NCBI GenBank assembly: GCA_964554185.1
Contig: CAZKNJ010000004.1
Span: 10,486-74,485, forward strand
Origin: CAZKNJ01 sp964554185
GTDB taxonomy: Bacteria > 4484-113
DNA: 64,000 bases
Reading direction: 5' to 3'
Part shown: positions 16,422 through 25,581 of the stretch, piece after piece
Numbering within the stretch: the first letter of the stretch is position 1
How the letters are laid out: every line of letters starts with the position of its first letter
Notes under the pieces: generated by a model
What the model saw: the letters and a program-made list of their open reading frames with translations, nothing else
What the model was told of the DNA's origin: nothing
Database searches by the model: none
Translations under genes and position numbers: made by a program

Positions 16422-19400
16422 ATGGGAACCAGGGGCATTCTTCACGGCGTGAGCTGCACGCTAGTTGTCTTCGTAACGACCCTTGCGCTGTGTACGTGCG
16501 AGGGCGGTCATCACCGAAGCCATCCCGGCTTGCCGGGAGTAGTTGCACTGGATGCCGCAAGGCAGGCACCGGTGGTTCTTGCTCTGGATGAGGTCTTGGC
16601 TGAAATCGAAAGCCACGAGGCCCCGGAAGGCGTCGAGTCAACGCTTTACGAGCGGCTGAGGGATGAACTGGCCCGGCAGCTCCGGCTAAGGGCGGTCGGC
16701 AAGATAGTCTGCGCGCCACCCACCAGCGAGGCGAACCGGGTGAATGACCTTAGCGTAACTGACAACGGTGATGGCCATTACACGCTGATCTGGCACTACC
16801 GAAATCAGGGCGACTATGATCAAAACGGCACAGTCGCCATTGCGGATATCACCCCGATTGCGATGCACTTCAGCGAGGAGGTGCCGGAGGGCGATACTCA
16901 GGGCAACTCGCTGCAGGCGGTCATTGATAGCAGCGGCAATGGCAAAGTGGATATTGCCGACGTCACCGCCATTGCGATGAGCTTCGGCCGGGAGTGCACG
17001 GCCTATGCGATTGAACGAAGCCTGGAGGAAGATGGCACTTACGTGGAAGTGGCCACCGTGCCGCTCAGCCAGGCCTCAGGGGAAGGACGCTTGGCGTTCA
17101 GCTACGGGCTCTATCTCACTCCGGGCTGGGTGCGCGTAATCCCGTGTGACGGAGCGGCGGCCCACGGTATCGCCAGTGATCCAGTACGAATTCCCATCGC
17201 GGCGAACCAACCTCCCGTAGCGCAATTGGCCGCGGACCCCGAGGAAGGCGATATGCCCTTATCGGTGAACTTTGATGCCAGCGGGAGTTATGATCCGGAT
17301 GGAAGCATAGAGACCTACGACTACGACTGGGAGGGAGATGGAAGCTACGAACTGCTCGACGGCGGAGCCACGCCGACGCACCTGTACGAGAGCGCAGGCG
17401 AGTACAATCCGACGGTGAGGGTCAAGGATGATGATAGCGCGGAGAGTACTGCTAGCGTGGCAGTCGCAGTGTGGCTGGGCCGCGGTGACTGGTGGATGTT
17501 CGGCCGGGAGCCGACTCACAACCATCGAAGCCCTTACGTGGGTCCGCAGACGAACAACGTGAAGTGGGCCTACAACACCGGTGCGGGTATCATCTCAAGC
17601 CCGGTAATCGGGGTAGACGGCACGGTCTACGTGGGAAGCGGGAACGCACTCTACGCTATTACGTCTGAAGGCAATCTCGCCTGGACCTATCCTACCGGTG
17701 GGCTCGTGAACGCGGGCCCTGCGATCGGAAGGGACGGTACGGTATACGCTCCCTGTTTTGACGCCTATCTGTATGCCATCGCGCCTGACGGCAATCTGGA
17801 TTGGCGCTATCAGATGGACATGATGGCATTCTCCAGCCCCGCTATCGCGGAAGACGGGACCATTTACGTGGGGAACCTTGACGGCAACCTCTACGCGATA
17901 AATCCTGATGGTTCATTGAAGTGGCGCTATGAAACGGGCGGTGAGGTTGACTCTTGCCCGGCCATCGGCCCAGACGGAACCGTCTATGTGGGGAGCACGG
18001 ACAACTACGTGTATGCCATACACGCAGATGGGTCACTGTCGTGGCGATACAAGACCGGTTACCTCGTGTACTCAAGCCCGGCAGTGTACGGGGGAGACAC
18101 TATCCTTGTTGGAAGCATGGACAACAAGGTTTATTCTCTCGGCACCGACGGGTCGTTCAACTGGGACTACGCGACCGGGGATCCGGTTAACTCGGGACCC
18201 GCGGTAGGGGAAGACGGCACTGTCTATGTGGGCTCGACCGATAACAAGTTGCATGCGCTGACTCCACAGGGCGGCTTCCTCTGGGCCTTTGAGGCGGCGG
18301 ACCGCGTGGACTCGAGCCCCGCTGTCGGCGGGGACGGCACGATCTATTTCGGCAGCTACGACGGCAAAGCCTATGCCGTGAATCCCGACGGCTCGCTGTT
18401 GTGGGAGTACCCAACCGGAAACAAGGTTAGCTCCAGTCCAGCCATCGCCGAAGACGGCACGCTTTACATCGGTAGTTGGGACGGTTTCCTTTATGCCTTC
18501 CGCGATGATGGGATTACTCCGCCGTCGGCGAGCATCTCTGCGGATCCAACAGAGGGCATAGCACCATTGCAGGTGCACTTCGACGGAAGCGGCAGCACGG
18601 ACGACGGCACCATCGTCCAGTACGAGTGGGATTGGGACGGCGAGGCTAATGGCTGGACCTGGTACGACTCCGGCACCGATCCCTTGGCGGACCACGTCTA
18701 CGGCGAGGCGGGAGCATACGAGGCCGTCTTACGTGTGACGGACGACGATGGCGCCACTGATACCGACTCGGTGCTCATCGAGGTCAGCCCAAATGGCTGG
18801 ATTGTCAGCGTGGTTGACGATACTGTGGGGAATGATCCTCTGTCAAGCGAAGTGTACAACTCCTTGGTGGAAGTGGACGGGCGCCCCGGCATCGCTTACT
18901 ACCATGTGGAGGACAAGCAGCTGAAGTTCGCCCTCTGCTCCACTGCCGACGGCACCGGTGACTGGGATATCCAACTGGTGGACGGGGACGCGGATGTGGG
19001 CGAATACTGCTCGCTGGCCATAATCAACGACTTGCCCGCCATCTCGTACTACGATGCATACCCTAACTGCGATCTCAAGTTCGCCATCAACTCCGAGCCC
19101 GACGCCTCCGGCATCTGGGCGGTTCAAACGGTGGAGACGGAGGGGTATCCCGGCACGCCAAGCTCGTTGGCTGAAGTCGTCGGAAAACCGGCAATGGGCT
19201 ATCTGGACATGCCCGCCGACGAGGTCTCATTCGCCAGGAATTCGGTTTCGGACGGGAGCGGGACTTGGTCTTTCTCGGTGGTTGATTCTTTCTGGTCCTG
19301 TCAAATGCGGCGGTGCCAGATGGCCGTGATTGCCGGCAAGCCGGGCGTGGTCTATTTTCACGGCTTCGATATGCAGCTCAAGTACGCGTACAGCAGCCTC

Positions 19401-19880
19401 GCTGACGGCAGCGGCACCTGGGCTATTCACGTGGTGCACGACGTAGGCACACAAATCGGCTACAGGCTAACCCTGGCGGAGATTGACGGCAGGCCGGCCG
19501 TGGCCTATCGCTATGTGTACGGTGATCCGCAGCAGCTTTGCTTCGCCATCTGCTCGACTGCCGACGGCTCCGGCGCCTGGACGATCTCGGTTGTTGATAG
19601 TTCACCTTCGTCCTTTGACTACCCTTCGCTCAAAGTCGTGGATGGTTATCCGACGATAGCCTACAGTGGGCAGGACGGGTTCTTGCTGTATGCAGTCAAC
19701 ACCATGGCGGACGCCAGCGGGGGGTGGGTGATCACTCCCATTGCGCATTCCGAGGGCGCAGTTTCGGTAACCAATCTAGCTGTCATTGACGGGTCGCCCG
19801 CGGTCAGTTACCACGACAGCGGTCCCAGTATACTAGGACCTGAAGACGATTCCTTGAGATACGTCTATAAGGCTAGCTAG
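16422..19880 (+). CDS. Dockerin-PKD-PQQ propeller lipoprotein-like exported protein (family member A)
   Basis: A 1152-residue exported protein. The ATG at 16422 is preceded by AGGAGGG at a good distance. The signal peptide ends in a Cys-containing stretch (LALCTCEGG), so a lipid anchor is likely though the lipobox is not canonical. After a short helix (EAPEGVESTLYERL) come two dockerin-type calcium loops, DYDQNGTVAIAD (131-142) and DSSGNGKVDIAD (169-180). Then a PKD domain (about 262-349), eight PQQ-like beta-propeller blades (about 354-696; GTVYVGS...LYAI), a second PKD domain (700-788), and seven repeats of about 50 residues (SLAEVDGRPAVAYY type) forming a probable second propeller. No catalytic residues are recognised; surface binding or adhesion is inferred. 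Its N-terminal module recurs at 59872 and 63788. Confidence 0.85.
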   Translation: MGTRGILHGVSCTLVVFVTTLALCTCEGGHHRSHPGLPGVVALDAARQAPVVLALDEVLAEIESHEAPEGVESTLYERLRDELARQLRLRAVGKIVCAPPTSEANRVNDLSVTDNGDGHYTLIWHYRNQGDYDQNGTVAIADITPIAMHFSEEVPEGDTQGNSLQAVIDSSGNGKVDIADVTAIAMSFGRECTAYAIERSLEEDGTYVEVATVPLSQASGEGRLAFSYGLYLTPGWVRVIPCDGAAAHGIASDPVRIPIAANQPPVAQLAADPEEGDMPLSVNFDASGSYDPDGSIETYDYDWEGDGSYELLDGGATPTHLYESAGEYNPTVRVKDDDSAESTASVAVAVWLGRGDWWMFGREPTHNHRSPYVGPQTNNVKWAYNTGAGIISSPVIGVDGTVYVGSGNALYAITSEGNLAWTYPTGGLVNAGPAIGRDGTVYAPCFDAYLYAIAPDGNLDWRYQMDMMAFSSPAIAEDGTIYVGNLDGNLYAINPDGSLKWRYETGGEVDSCPAIGPDGTVYVGSTDNYVYAIHADGSLSWRYKTGYLVYSSPAVYGGDTILVGSMDNKVYSLGTDGSFNWDYATGDPVNSGPAVGEDGTVYVGSTDNKLHALTPQGGFLWAFEAADRVDSSPAVGGDGTIYFGSYDGKAYAVNPDGSLLWEYPTGNKVSSSPAIAEDGTLYIGSWDGFLYAFRDDGITPPSASISADPTEGIAPLQVHFDGSGSTDDGTIVQYEWDWDGEANGWTWYDSGTDPLADHVYGEAGAYEAVLRVTDDDGATDTDSVLIEVSPNGWIVSVVDDTVGNDPLSSEVYNSLVEVDGRPGIAYYHVEDKQLKFALCSTADGTGDWDIQLVDGDADVGEYCSLAIINDLPAISYYDAYPNCDLKFAINSEPDASGIWAVQTVETEGYPGTPSSLAEVVGKPAMGYLDMPADEVSFARNSVSDGSGTWSFSVVDSFWSCQMRRCQMAVIAGKPGVVYFHGFDMQLKYAYSSLADGSGTWAIHVVHDVGTQIGYRLTLAEIDGRPAVAYRYVYGDPQQLCFAICSTADGSGAWTISVVDSSPSSFDYPSLKVVDGYPTIAYSGQDGFLLYAVNTMADASGGWVITPIAHSEGAVSVTNLAVIDGSPAVSYHDSGPSILGPEDDSLRYVYKAS
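17560..18510 (+). repeat. Eight PQQ-propeller repeat units
   Basis: Within the giant protein, a unit of about 40 codons repeats eight times around the core G(T)(V/I)YVGS.D...YA(I/V)..(D)G...W.Y. This fits an eight-bladed quinoprotein-like propeller. The DNA copies have diverged. Confidence 0.8.
18854..19877 (+). repeat. Seven C-terminal propeller-like repeats
   Basis: Seven units of about 50 codons, each with SL..(V/I)(D/G).PA(I/V).Y followed by (L/F)(K/C)(F/Y)A......ADGSG.W....V. The count suggests a seven-bladed propeller. Confidence 0.75.
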
Positions 19881-19981
19881 CTGCCAGCCGACGAGTGTCT
19901 TTCCAGCCTGAATGGAGCGGTAGACCGCAGCCGTTGCGCCCGGCGAATAGCCGTGGCCGCTTTCGCGTCTAAACAGGTGAT

Positions 19982-20851
19982 ATGATTGGGCCTATGAGCC
20001 GGATGATGCTAACAGTGGTTGCAACCCTCTTCGTAGTGGCGCTCCTACCCGCGCCGCCGGCGGAGGCGGGGCTATTCAAGGTATCCAAGAATGATGAGCT
20101 GCGGCTGGGCAAGGGCTTCCACGAGGATTACGCCAAGGAACACAAGTACCTGGACAACACGCCCGAAGGCGCGAACGTCAAGCGCGTGGGCCAGCGGCTG
20201 GTGCAACGCAACTCGGTGACAGACTACACGTTTACCTTCACCCTGGTGGACGACGAGGAAGTCAACGCCTTTGCCGTGCCCGGCGGGTATGTGTACCTCA
20301 ACAAGGGGCTGTACGATTACCTGGCGTACGACGAGTCGATGCTGGCGGCGGTGATGGCGCACGAGATGGGGCATGTGCTTGACCGCCACTACAAGAAGAT
20401 GTACGAGGACTACCTGAAGGCGCAGCTGGGGATAGTCGCGCTGGGGATAGCCGTGGGCGGCCGGGAGGGCCAGGACGTGATGAACGCGCTGAGCCTGGGT
20501 GGCTCGCTGGTCTTTCTGAAGTATTCGCGGGACGACGAGGAGCATGCCGACCGCTGGGGGGTGGAGCTGTCCTACGGCGCGGGCTACGACCCTTACGGGA
20601 TGGAGCGCGATATGCGCCTGTTCTCCAAGCTGGAGAACAAGCTGACGCAAACGGAGCTGTTTGACCTCTGGCGCACCCACCCGCAGCCCAAGGAGCGGAT
20701 GGACCGCTGCCGGCGCATCGCCAAGGGCCTGAGCGGGAAGGAAGAGTGGGAGTTCCATCCGCCGATACCGCCGGAGGACCACCCGCTGCGCGAAAAGGAG
20801 ATCAAGATAATCAAGCAGGAAAGCGACCGCCCGGAAGCGGGCACGGCCTGA
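19982..20851 (+). CDS. M48-family metalloprotease
   Basis: A 289-residue exported zinc peptidase of the Ste24/BepA type. A signal peptide precedes AEAGLFKVS. The zinc site HEMGH is near residue 126, and the third ligand lies in EEHADRWGVE near 180. No C-terminal TPR repeats are present, so it is the short form. The start may be 19982 or the ATG 15 bases later; neither has a good ribosome site. Likely role: periplasmic protein quality control. It converges on an unknown membrane-anchored protein with six bases between the stops. Confidence 0.88.
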   Translation: MIGPMSRMMLTVVATLFVVALLPAPPAEAGLFKVSKNDELRLGKGFHEDYAKEHKYLDNTPEGANVKRVGQRLVQRNSVTDYTFTFTLVDDEEVNAFAVPGGYVYLNKGLYDYLAYDESMLAAVMAHEMGHVLDRHYKKMYEDYLKAQLGIVALGIAVGGREGQDVMNALSLGGSLVFLKYSRDDEEHADRWGVELSYGAGYDPYGMERDMRLFSKLENKLTQTELFDLWRTHPQPKERMDRCRRIAKGLSGKEEWEFHPPIPPEDHPLREKEIKIIKQESDRPEAGTA

Positions 20852-20857
20852 AGCCGC

Positions 20858-21499
20858 CTATCTAACCTCTCCTTTGTGAGGCACTTTCACGCTCAGCGCG
20901 CGCAGCTCGCCGCCCGCCTTGCTGAAGCGCGCAGTGACCTGCATCGTGCCGCCAAGGTCAAGCTTGTACCCCTCCGTGGTTTTCACCGGAGGCAGCAAGT
21001 ACCAGGCGAACACCTTGTTGCCCAGGATTACGAACCGGGCGGCCGGCTTGCCGAACCGGTCGGTCAGGTCATCCGGCTCCAGGTCTTCCAGCAGAGCTCC
21101 CGCAAACTGCAGGTCAACCGGCTCGTTATCGCCTGCGCCAAACAGCCTTATGGTCACGCCGGTGATGGCGTTGTTGTATGCAACCAGCGTCATCTCTCCG
21201 TCGGCGCTCGCTGCATTAGTAATCCGCGAACCCAGAGGGAGGTAGTAGGATGCGGAGGTTGTGAGGCCGTACTCGGTGATGGAGCTGGGCTTTCCCAGGT
21301 ACACCACCGTCTCCTCAAAGTCATCTCCCAGATAAACGCCCACTCCGAAGTCCTCTTCCAGCAGCATCTGCCGGGCTTCCATGAACTGCTGGTTGGTATT
21401 GGTGAAAGCGGACTTGAGGTTCATCGTGCCCGTCAAGACGAGCACCACCGGTACGCCAATTATCAACAGGACGATTATCGCCCTTAGGGCTACCTTCAT
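20858..21499 (-). CDS. Membrane-anchored protein of unknown function
   Basis: A 213-residue protein with one N-terminal transmembrane helix (MKVALRAIIVLLIIGVPVVL) and an exported domain; GGAGG lies eight bases before the ATG. It contains VVYLGKPSSITEYG and ITGVTIRLFGAGDN, reminiscent of small periplasmic SmpA/BamE-like folds where a G.P..I..YG strand pattern occurs, but no family is identified. It lies between the M48 protease and the carbonic anhydrase-like gene. Confidence 0.72.
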   Translation of the reverse strand: MKVALRAIIVLLIIGVPVVLVLTGTMNLKSAFTNTNQQFMEARQMLLEEDFGVGVYLGDDFEETVVYLGKPSSITEYGLTTSASYYLPLGSRITNAASADGEMTLVAYNNAITGVTIRLFGAGDNEPVDLQFAGALLEDLEPDDLTDRFGKPAARFVILGNKVFAWYLLPPVKTTEGYKLDLGGTMQVTARFSKAGGELRALSVKVPHKGEVR

Positions 21500-21616
21500 C
21501 TCGAATCGCCTCCGCTTGTAGCTTCACTGTTAGACTGCGCTAACGCGAAAATGTTCGCGGCCGGAAGCGGGATTCCAGCTCGAAGTGGTCTAACGGGTTT
21601 GAGTTTCGCCCTCAAC

Positions 21617-22162
21617 TCAGGACGTGAAAGTCCAGTTGACGGGCCGGCAGGTTTCAGGATAGACCTTGCTTGAGAGGCGCACATAGATGTTCTTGAAGTG
21701 TTGCCAATCATCTTTGTACGCCGGAGAGACCGTCATGTCAAGCAACTTAGCAGGGACGCCTACAGCTATCATTTCCTCGGGAACTTCAAAGCCGTTGCGC
21801 ACCATAGCCCCTTCGGCCACCACCGCCCACTTATTCACGACCGCCCAGTCGCTGACGATGGCGCCCATGCCGATAACGGCATAGTCCTTGATCGTGCAGT
21901 TGTGCAGGATGCAGCCGTGCCCCAGGGTAACGTGGCTGCCCACACGGGTTATCTCCCCCGGGCGGGCGTGGACTACGCAGTTGTCCTCAACGGAAGTGCT
22001 GTCCCCGATTTCGATACGCCCGTAGTCCCCCCGAATGCGCGCGCCGGGCCCTACGAAGCAGTTCTCGCCGAGGGCCACATTGCCCATAACCGAGGCCGAA
22101 TCGCAGATATAAGTGCCTTTTCCGATGACCGGTGTGTGACCGTCAACTTCGTAAACAGCCAT
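21617..22162 (-). CDS. Gamma-carbonic anhydrase-like left-handed beta-helix protein
   Basis: A 181-residue hexapeptide-repeat protein of the gamma-carbonic anhydrase/PaaY/YrdA group. The ATG at 22162 is chosen over 22174 because GGAG sits six bases upstream and the protein then starts MAVYEVDGHTPVIGKGTYI, as family members do. Metal-binding His lie in CVVHARPG and VTLGHGCILHNC, matching the three-His trimer-interface zinc site. Enzymatic activity in this subgroup is often unproven. Confidence 0.88.
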   Translation of the reverse strand: MAVYEVDGHTPVIGKGTYICDSASVMGNVALGENCFVGPGARIRGDYGRIEIGDSTSVEDNCVVHARPGEITRVGSHVTLGHGCILHNCTIKDYAVIGMGAIVSDWAVVNKWAVVAEGAMVRNGFEVPEEMIAVGVPAKLLDMTVSPAYKDDWQHFKNIYVRLSSKVYPETCRPVNWTFTS

Positions 22163-22215
22163 AGGGTACTCCATACTGTTATACCCACATTGGAGGCTTA
22201 ACTGGCTTAGTCCGA

Positions 22216-22245
22216 TTGCTTTAGCTCCCGAATCTCCCTTACAAT
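22216..22245 (+). promoter_or_regulatory. Promoter for leaderless corA mRNA
   Basis: TTGCTT (22216-22221), an 18-base spacer and TACAAT (22240-22245). The -10 ends six bases before the ATG, and no ribosome site is present, so the transcript should start at the initiation codon. Confidence 0.6.
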
Positions 22246-22251
22246 GGAATA

Positions 22252-23316
22252 ATGCAGATACCGGTCAGCGGATTCCGGATTGTAGGCACCGAGCTCGAAG
22301 AGATCACGCCCAAGACCATGGACGAGGTCGTCGAGCACGTGCGCTCCCAGGAGTTCGTCTGGCTGGATCTGGACTTGCAGAATGCCTCCGTGACCCAGGT
22401 GGTAGAGCTTTTGGAGCAGCGGCTGGACTTCCACCCCCTGGTGGTGGAGGAGTGCATCACACCGGATGTGTATCAGCCGAAGTTTGATGAGGAAAGCGGC
22501 TATAAGTTCTTCATCCTGCACTACTTCCGGGAAGGGCGCAAGGACTACCTGAAAGCCAGCGAGATCAACGTCTATCTGGGCGACAACTTCGTGATGACCC
22601 TGCACCGCAGCCCCATTCCCACGTATTTGCGGCTGTTTGCGCAAGACCTGCCGGAGGACATCTACAAGTTCAAGGACAAGCCCATCATCTTCTTCTACCA
22701 CGTGCTGGACATGCTCATTGACGATTACCTCCGCACGATGGTTACAATCCAAACCCGGGGCGACGAGATAGAGTTTTCCATCTTGGCGCCGTCCGAGGTG
22801 CCGGTGCCGGTGGCGCGGGAGAAGCGGAAGAAGCGCAAGAGCCAGCTAGACGTGATGCGCGAGATTATCGCCCAGCGCCACAATCTCACCCTGATGCGCA
22901 AGTCGCTCTCTATGGAGCTGACGATTGTGAACGAGCAAGTATCCTCCTACGAGGAGCCGGAAGAGCCGCTGGGCCTGCCCGAAGAAGAGCGCGAGGAAGT
23001 TGTGGTTTACCTGGGCGGCCTGGTGAACCACCTGGAGAAAGCCCTCCAGATTATCGAACATGAGAAAGAAATCCTCGACCAGATACTTGAGGTCCATTCA
23101 CTGGTGCTCAACAGCCGCGCCAACGAGGTGATGCGGCTGCTCACCGTATACGCGGCGATATTCATCCCGCTCACTTTCATTGCGAGCTTCTACGGGATGA
23201 ACCTGGACAACCTGCACGGCCAGCACTGGAGCTGGTTCATCTGGGTGCTGGATGCGCTGATGCTGGCGGTGGCTGCCGGGATGATCATCTACTTCAAACG
23301 CAAGGAGTGGATATAG
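22252..23316 (+). CDS. corA: CorA-family magnesium transporter
   Basis: A 354-residue Mg2+/Co2+ channel. A cytosolic alpha/beta funnel domain is followed by long helices (VVVYLGGLVNHLEKALQIIE) and two C-terminal transmembrane helices. The first carries the selectivity motif YGMN (in IASFYGMNLDNL), and the basic tail FKRKEWI follows the second. Length and ends are normal for the family. The next gene starts three bases after the stop. Confidence 0.94.
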   Translation: MQIPVSGFRIVGTELEEITPKTMDEVVEHVRSQEFVWLDLDLQNASVTQVVELLEQRLDFHPLVVEECITPDVYQPKFDEESGYKFFILHYFREGRKDYLKASEINVYLGDNFVMTLHRSPIPTYLRLFAQDLPEDIYKFKDKPIIFFYHVLDMLIDDYLRTMVTIQTRGDEIEFSILAPSEVPVPVAREKRKKRKSQLDVMREIIAQRHNLTLMRKSLSMELTIVNEQVSSYEEPEEPLGLPEEEREEVVVYLGGLVNHLEKALQIIEHEKEILDQILEVHSLVLNSRANEVMRLLTVYAAIFIPLTFIASFYGMNLDNLHGQHWSWFIWVLDALMLAVAAGMIIYFKRKEWI

Positions 23317-23319
23317 CCC

Positions 23320-24792
23320 GTGTGCTGCTCCGCACCATTCAACCGCGACACCGACCGCACTGATCCGTTCCTGGCGGCTCACATAGATGCTAACGGCGAA
23401 GAAGTGCTGGAGGAGGGCGAAGGCGCGAAACTGACTCGGCTGGTACGGGAAGGCCGCAGCGTCCTGCGCTGGGTATGGACGAAGGACGAGAAGCCGGAGC
23501 ATCTGGCGAAGCTGATACCCGCACTGCCGTCGTTCCTGCCGGGGTTTGAGGACCTGCTGCTGGACGGCAGCGGATTCACCGCCGACGGCTATGAGAGGAG
23601 CTTGGAAGATGCCGGTGAATGGTTGGGAGTATCCGCCGCGCTGCCTCTGCTGGCGCAGGCCTACGACTTGGACGCCGAGCTAGACCGCAACGCGGGGGCA
23701 AGGCTCGGGCAGTTCGATCCGGCACGGGTGTATCTGCGCAATGCGAATCCAACGAGACTATCAGGGCTGGACGACTTCCGGTTGCGTTTCTACCATCTTG
23801 AAGACCTGTCCTCCGACGCTGAGCCGCTGGGGCTGACGGGGGGAACGGCGAAGTTGCTGGCTGGCCGCCTGAAAGAGCTGAAGCCGGCGAAGGCCTTTGC
23901 GCAGAACCACCGCGTGATGCTGGAGCTGGCGCGGCGCACGGCGGAAGCGCCAGAGCGGCTGGGCAGAGAAGTGGCGGCGTTGAAGCTCTCGCTGCAGATA
24001 GCCACGCGAACGGACATGGGCAAGAAGCGCGAGAACAACGAGGATGCGAACCTTACGCTTACGAGCGGCATTGAGGGCATTGGTGAATCTTCAGCGCTGT
24101 TCGCGGTGGCGGACGGGATGGGCGGCCATAACGCGGGCGAGTTCGCCTCGGCACTCAGCCTTGAGCTGCTGCGCTTCTACTCCGGGCTGTGGCCCTTGGG
24201 GCGCGGCACCCGCACGCACGGCATTCCCGACCTCATCGCCGAACACTTGCAGAGCATTCACTCCGAGATTGCTTCCGTCGCTGCGAGCGAGGAAGGGCTT
24301 GAAGGGATGGGCACAACCATTACCGGCCTCTTCTGTACTTCGCAGGCGGACATCACGTGCGAAACCGCGCTGGCGACGGTGCGCAGCTTCGTGTTCAATG
24401 TGGGCGACTCACGCGCATTTGCGGTAAACGCTGGAGGCCTGCGGCCGCTTACCCGCGACCATTCATTGGTGCAGGAGCTGTTGGATGCGGGCAACATCAC
24501 CGAGGAAGAAGCCCAGGAACACCCGCAGCGCAACGTCATATCCCAGGGGCTGGGCGCGGCGGTGGAGCTGAAGCCCGACGTGTGGCCGTTCAGGCTGCCG
24601 CTGGACGCCTATCTCGTCATCTGCTCTGACGGGCTTACGGATCTGGTGCGCAAGGACGAGCTGGTTGCGCTGGCCGCGAAAGTGGAAAGCCCGGCTGCGC
24701 TCGCTGACGAGTACATTGACGCCGCACTGGACGCAGGCGGCCGCGACAACATAACCGTAATCGTGTTGAAGCCGATTCTTTCGGCGAACTGA
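23320..24792 (+). CDS. PP2C-family serine/threonine phosphatase with novel N-terminal domain
   Basis: A 490-residue protein starting at GTG three bases after corA. Residues about 226-488 are a complete PP2C phosphatase: KKRENNEDAN, FAVADGMGGHNAGE, NVGDSRAFAV, CSDGLTDLV and GGRDNITVIV supply the metal-binding aspartates. The first 225 residues are soluble, helical, rich in Leu/Glu/Arg and unknown to me. PP2C proteins of this kind usually counteract Hanks-type kinases, but no kinase is in the window. Co-transcription with corA hints at, but does not prove, a link to ion homeostasis. Confidence 0.88.
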   Translation: MCCSAPFNRDTDRTDPFLAAHIDANGEEVLEEGEGAKLTRLVREGRSVLRWVWTKDEKPEHLAKLIPALPSFLPGFEDLLLDGSGFTADGYERSLEDAGEWLGVSAALPLLAQAYDLDAELDRNAGARLGQFDPARVYLRNANPTRLSGLDDFRLRFYHLEDLSSDAEPLGLTGGTAKLLAGRLKELKPAKAFAQNHRVMLELARRTAEAPERLGREVAALKLSLQIATRTDMGKKRENNEDANLTLTSGIEGIGESSALFAVADGMGGHNAGEFASALSLELLRFYSGLWPLGRGTRTHGIPDLIAEHLQSIHSEIASVAASEEGLEGMGTTITGLFCTSQADITCETALATVRSFVFNVGDSRAFAVNAGGLRPLTRDHSLVQELLDAGNITEEEAQEHPQRNVISQGLGAAVELKPDVWPFRLPLDAYLVICSDGLTDLVRKDELVALAAKVESPAALADEYIDAALDAGGRDNITVIVLKPILSAN

Positions 24793-24825
24793 GGTTCACC
24801 CGGCTGGCCAATACAGGAGGATTCT

Positions 24826-25548
24826 ATGCTGTGGAAGAAGTACGCCACTGCGCTTACGGAGGCGCTGAAACTCAAAGACCATATCGTCGGTATAACCTAC
24901 ACCAATGACCACGTGGAAGGAGCGGATGGTGAGGGGAGCCGTGCCTGCACCGCGTTGATGAAAGCGCACCAGGGCAAGAGCGTTCTGCTGGGCAAGGAGA
25001 ACTCGCTGTGCGGCGGGGGCACCTGGCACCTGGGGCTGGGTGATCGTCCCTCCGGCGAGGGTGGCAAGGCGCTGATGGATTTCCTGGTGCACGGCGAGAA
25101 GCTCGCCTGCAGCTACGCCGCCTTTCACCGGATGACCGCGCGGACCAGTCCGCCGCCGAAGAATGTGGCGGACTACATTCTGTTCGCCCCGATGGACGAG
25201 ATGGAGTTGGAGCCCGATATCGCGGTGTTGGTGGTGAATGCCGAACAGGCCTGCCGTTTGCTCACACTCTACACCTACTTCACCGGCAAGGCGCCGGTAA
25301 CCGAGATGATGGGCTCCGGCTGCCACATGGCGATTGCATACTCCATTAGCACCGGTGAGATGAACGTCAGTTTCTCCGACTGGACGGCGCGCCCCATCAT
25401 GCAGATGGCAAAGGACGAGCTGCTGGTCACCGTGCCCTACTACATGCTGCACAACATGGTGGAGGCGATTCCGCGCTGCACTGCTGGCACCGCCGAGGGC
25501 AGGCCCTACACCGAGTTCATGCAGGAGCACCCGGCTGGCTCGGAGTAG
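24826..25548 (+). CDS. DUF169 family protein
   Basis: A 240-residue soluble protein with AGGAGG eight bases before the ATG. It matches the DUF169 pattern: an early VGITYTND, CTALMKAHQGKSVLLGKEN, the Cys/Gly segment CGGGTWHLGLG, and IMQMAKDELLVTVPYYML near the end. Members are widespread in anaerobes and heterotrophs, and their function is not established. Six or so Cys, including GSGCHMAI, could bind a metal; that is inference. Confidence 0.85.
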   Translation: MLWKKYATALTEALKLKDHIVGITYTNDHVEGADGEGSRACTALMKAHQGKSVLLGKENSLCGGGTWHLGLGDRPSGEGGKALMDFLVHGEKLACSYAAFHRMTARTSPPPKNVADYILFAPMDEMELEPDIAVLVVNAEQACRLLTLYTYFTGKAPVTEMMGSGCHMAIAYSISTGEMNVSFSDWTARPIMQMAKDELLVTVPYYMLHNMVEAIPRCTAGTAEGRPYTEFMQEHPAGSE

Positions 25549-25581
25549 CTAGAACGGGCGGCAGGACGGAGGGCTTACGGG

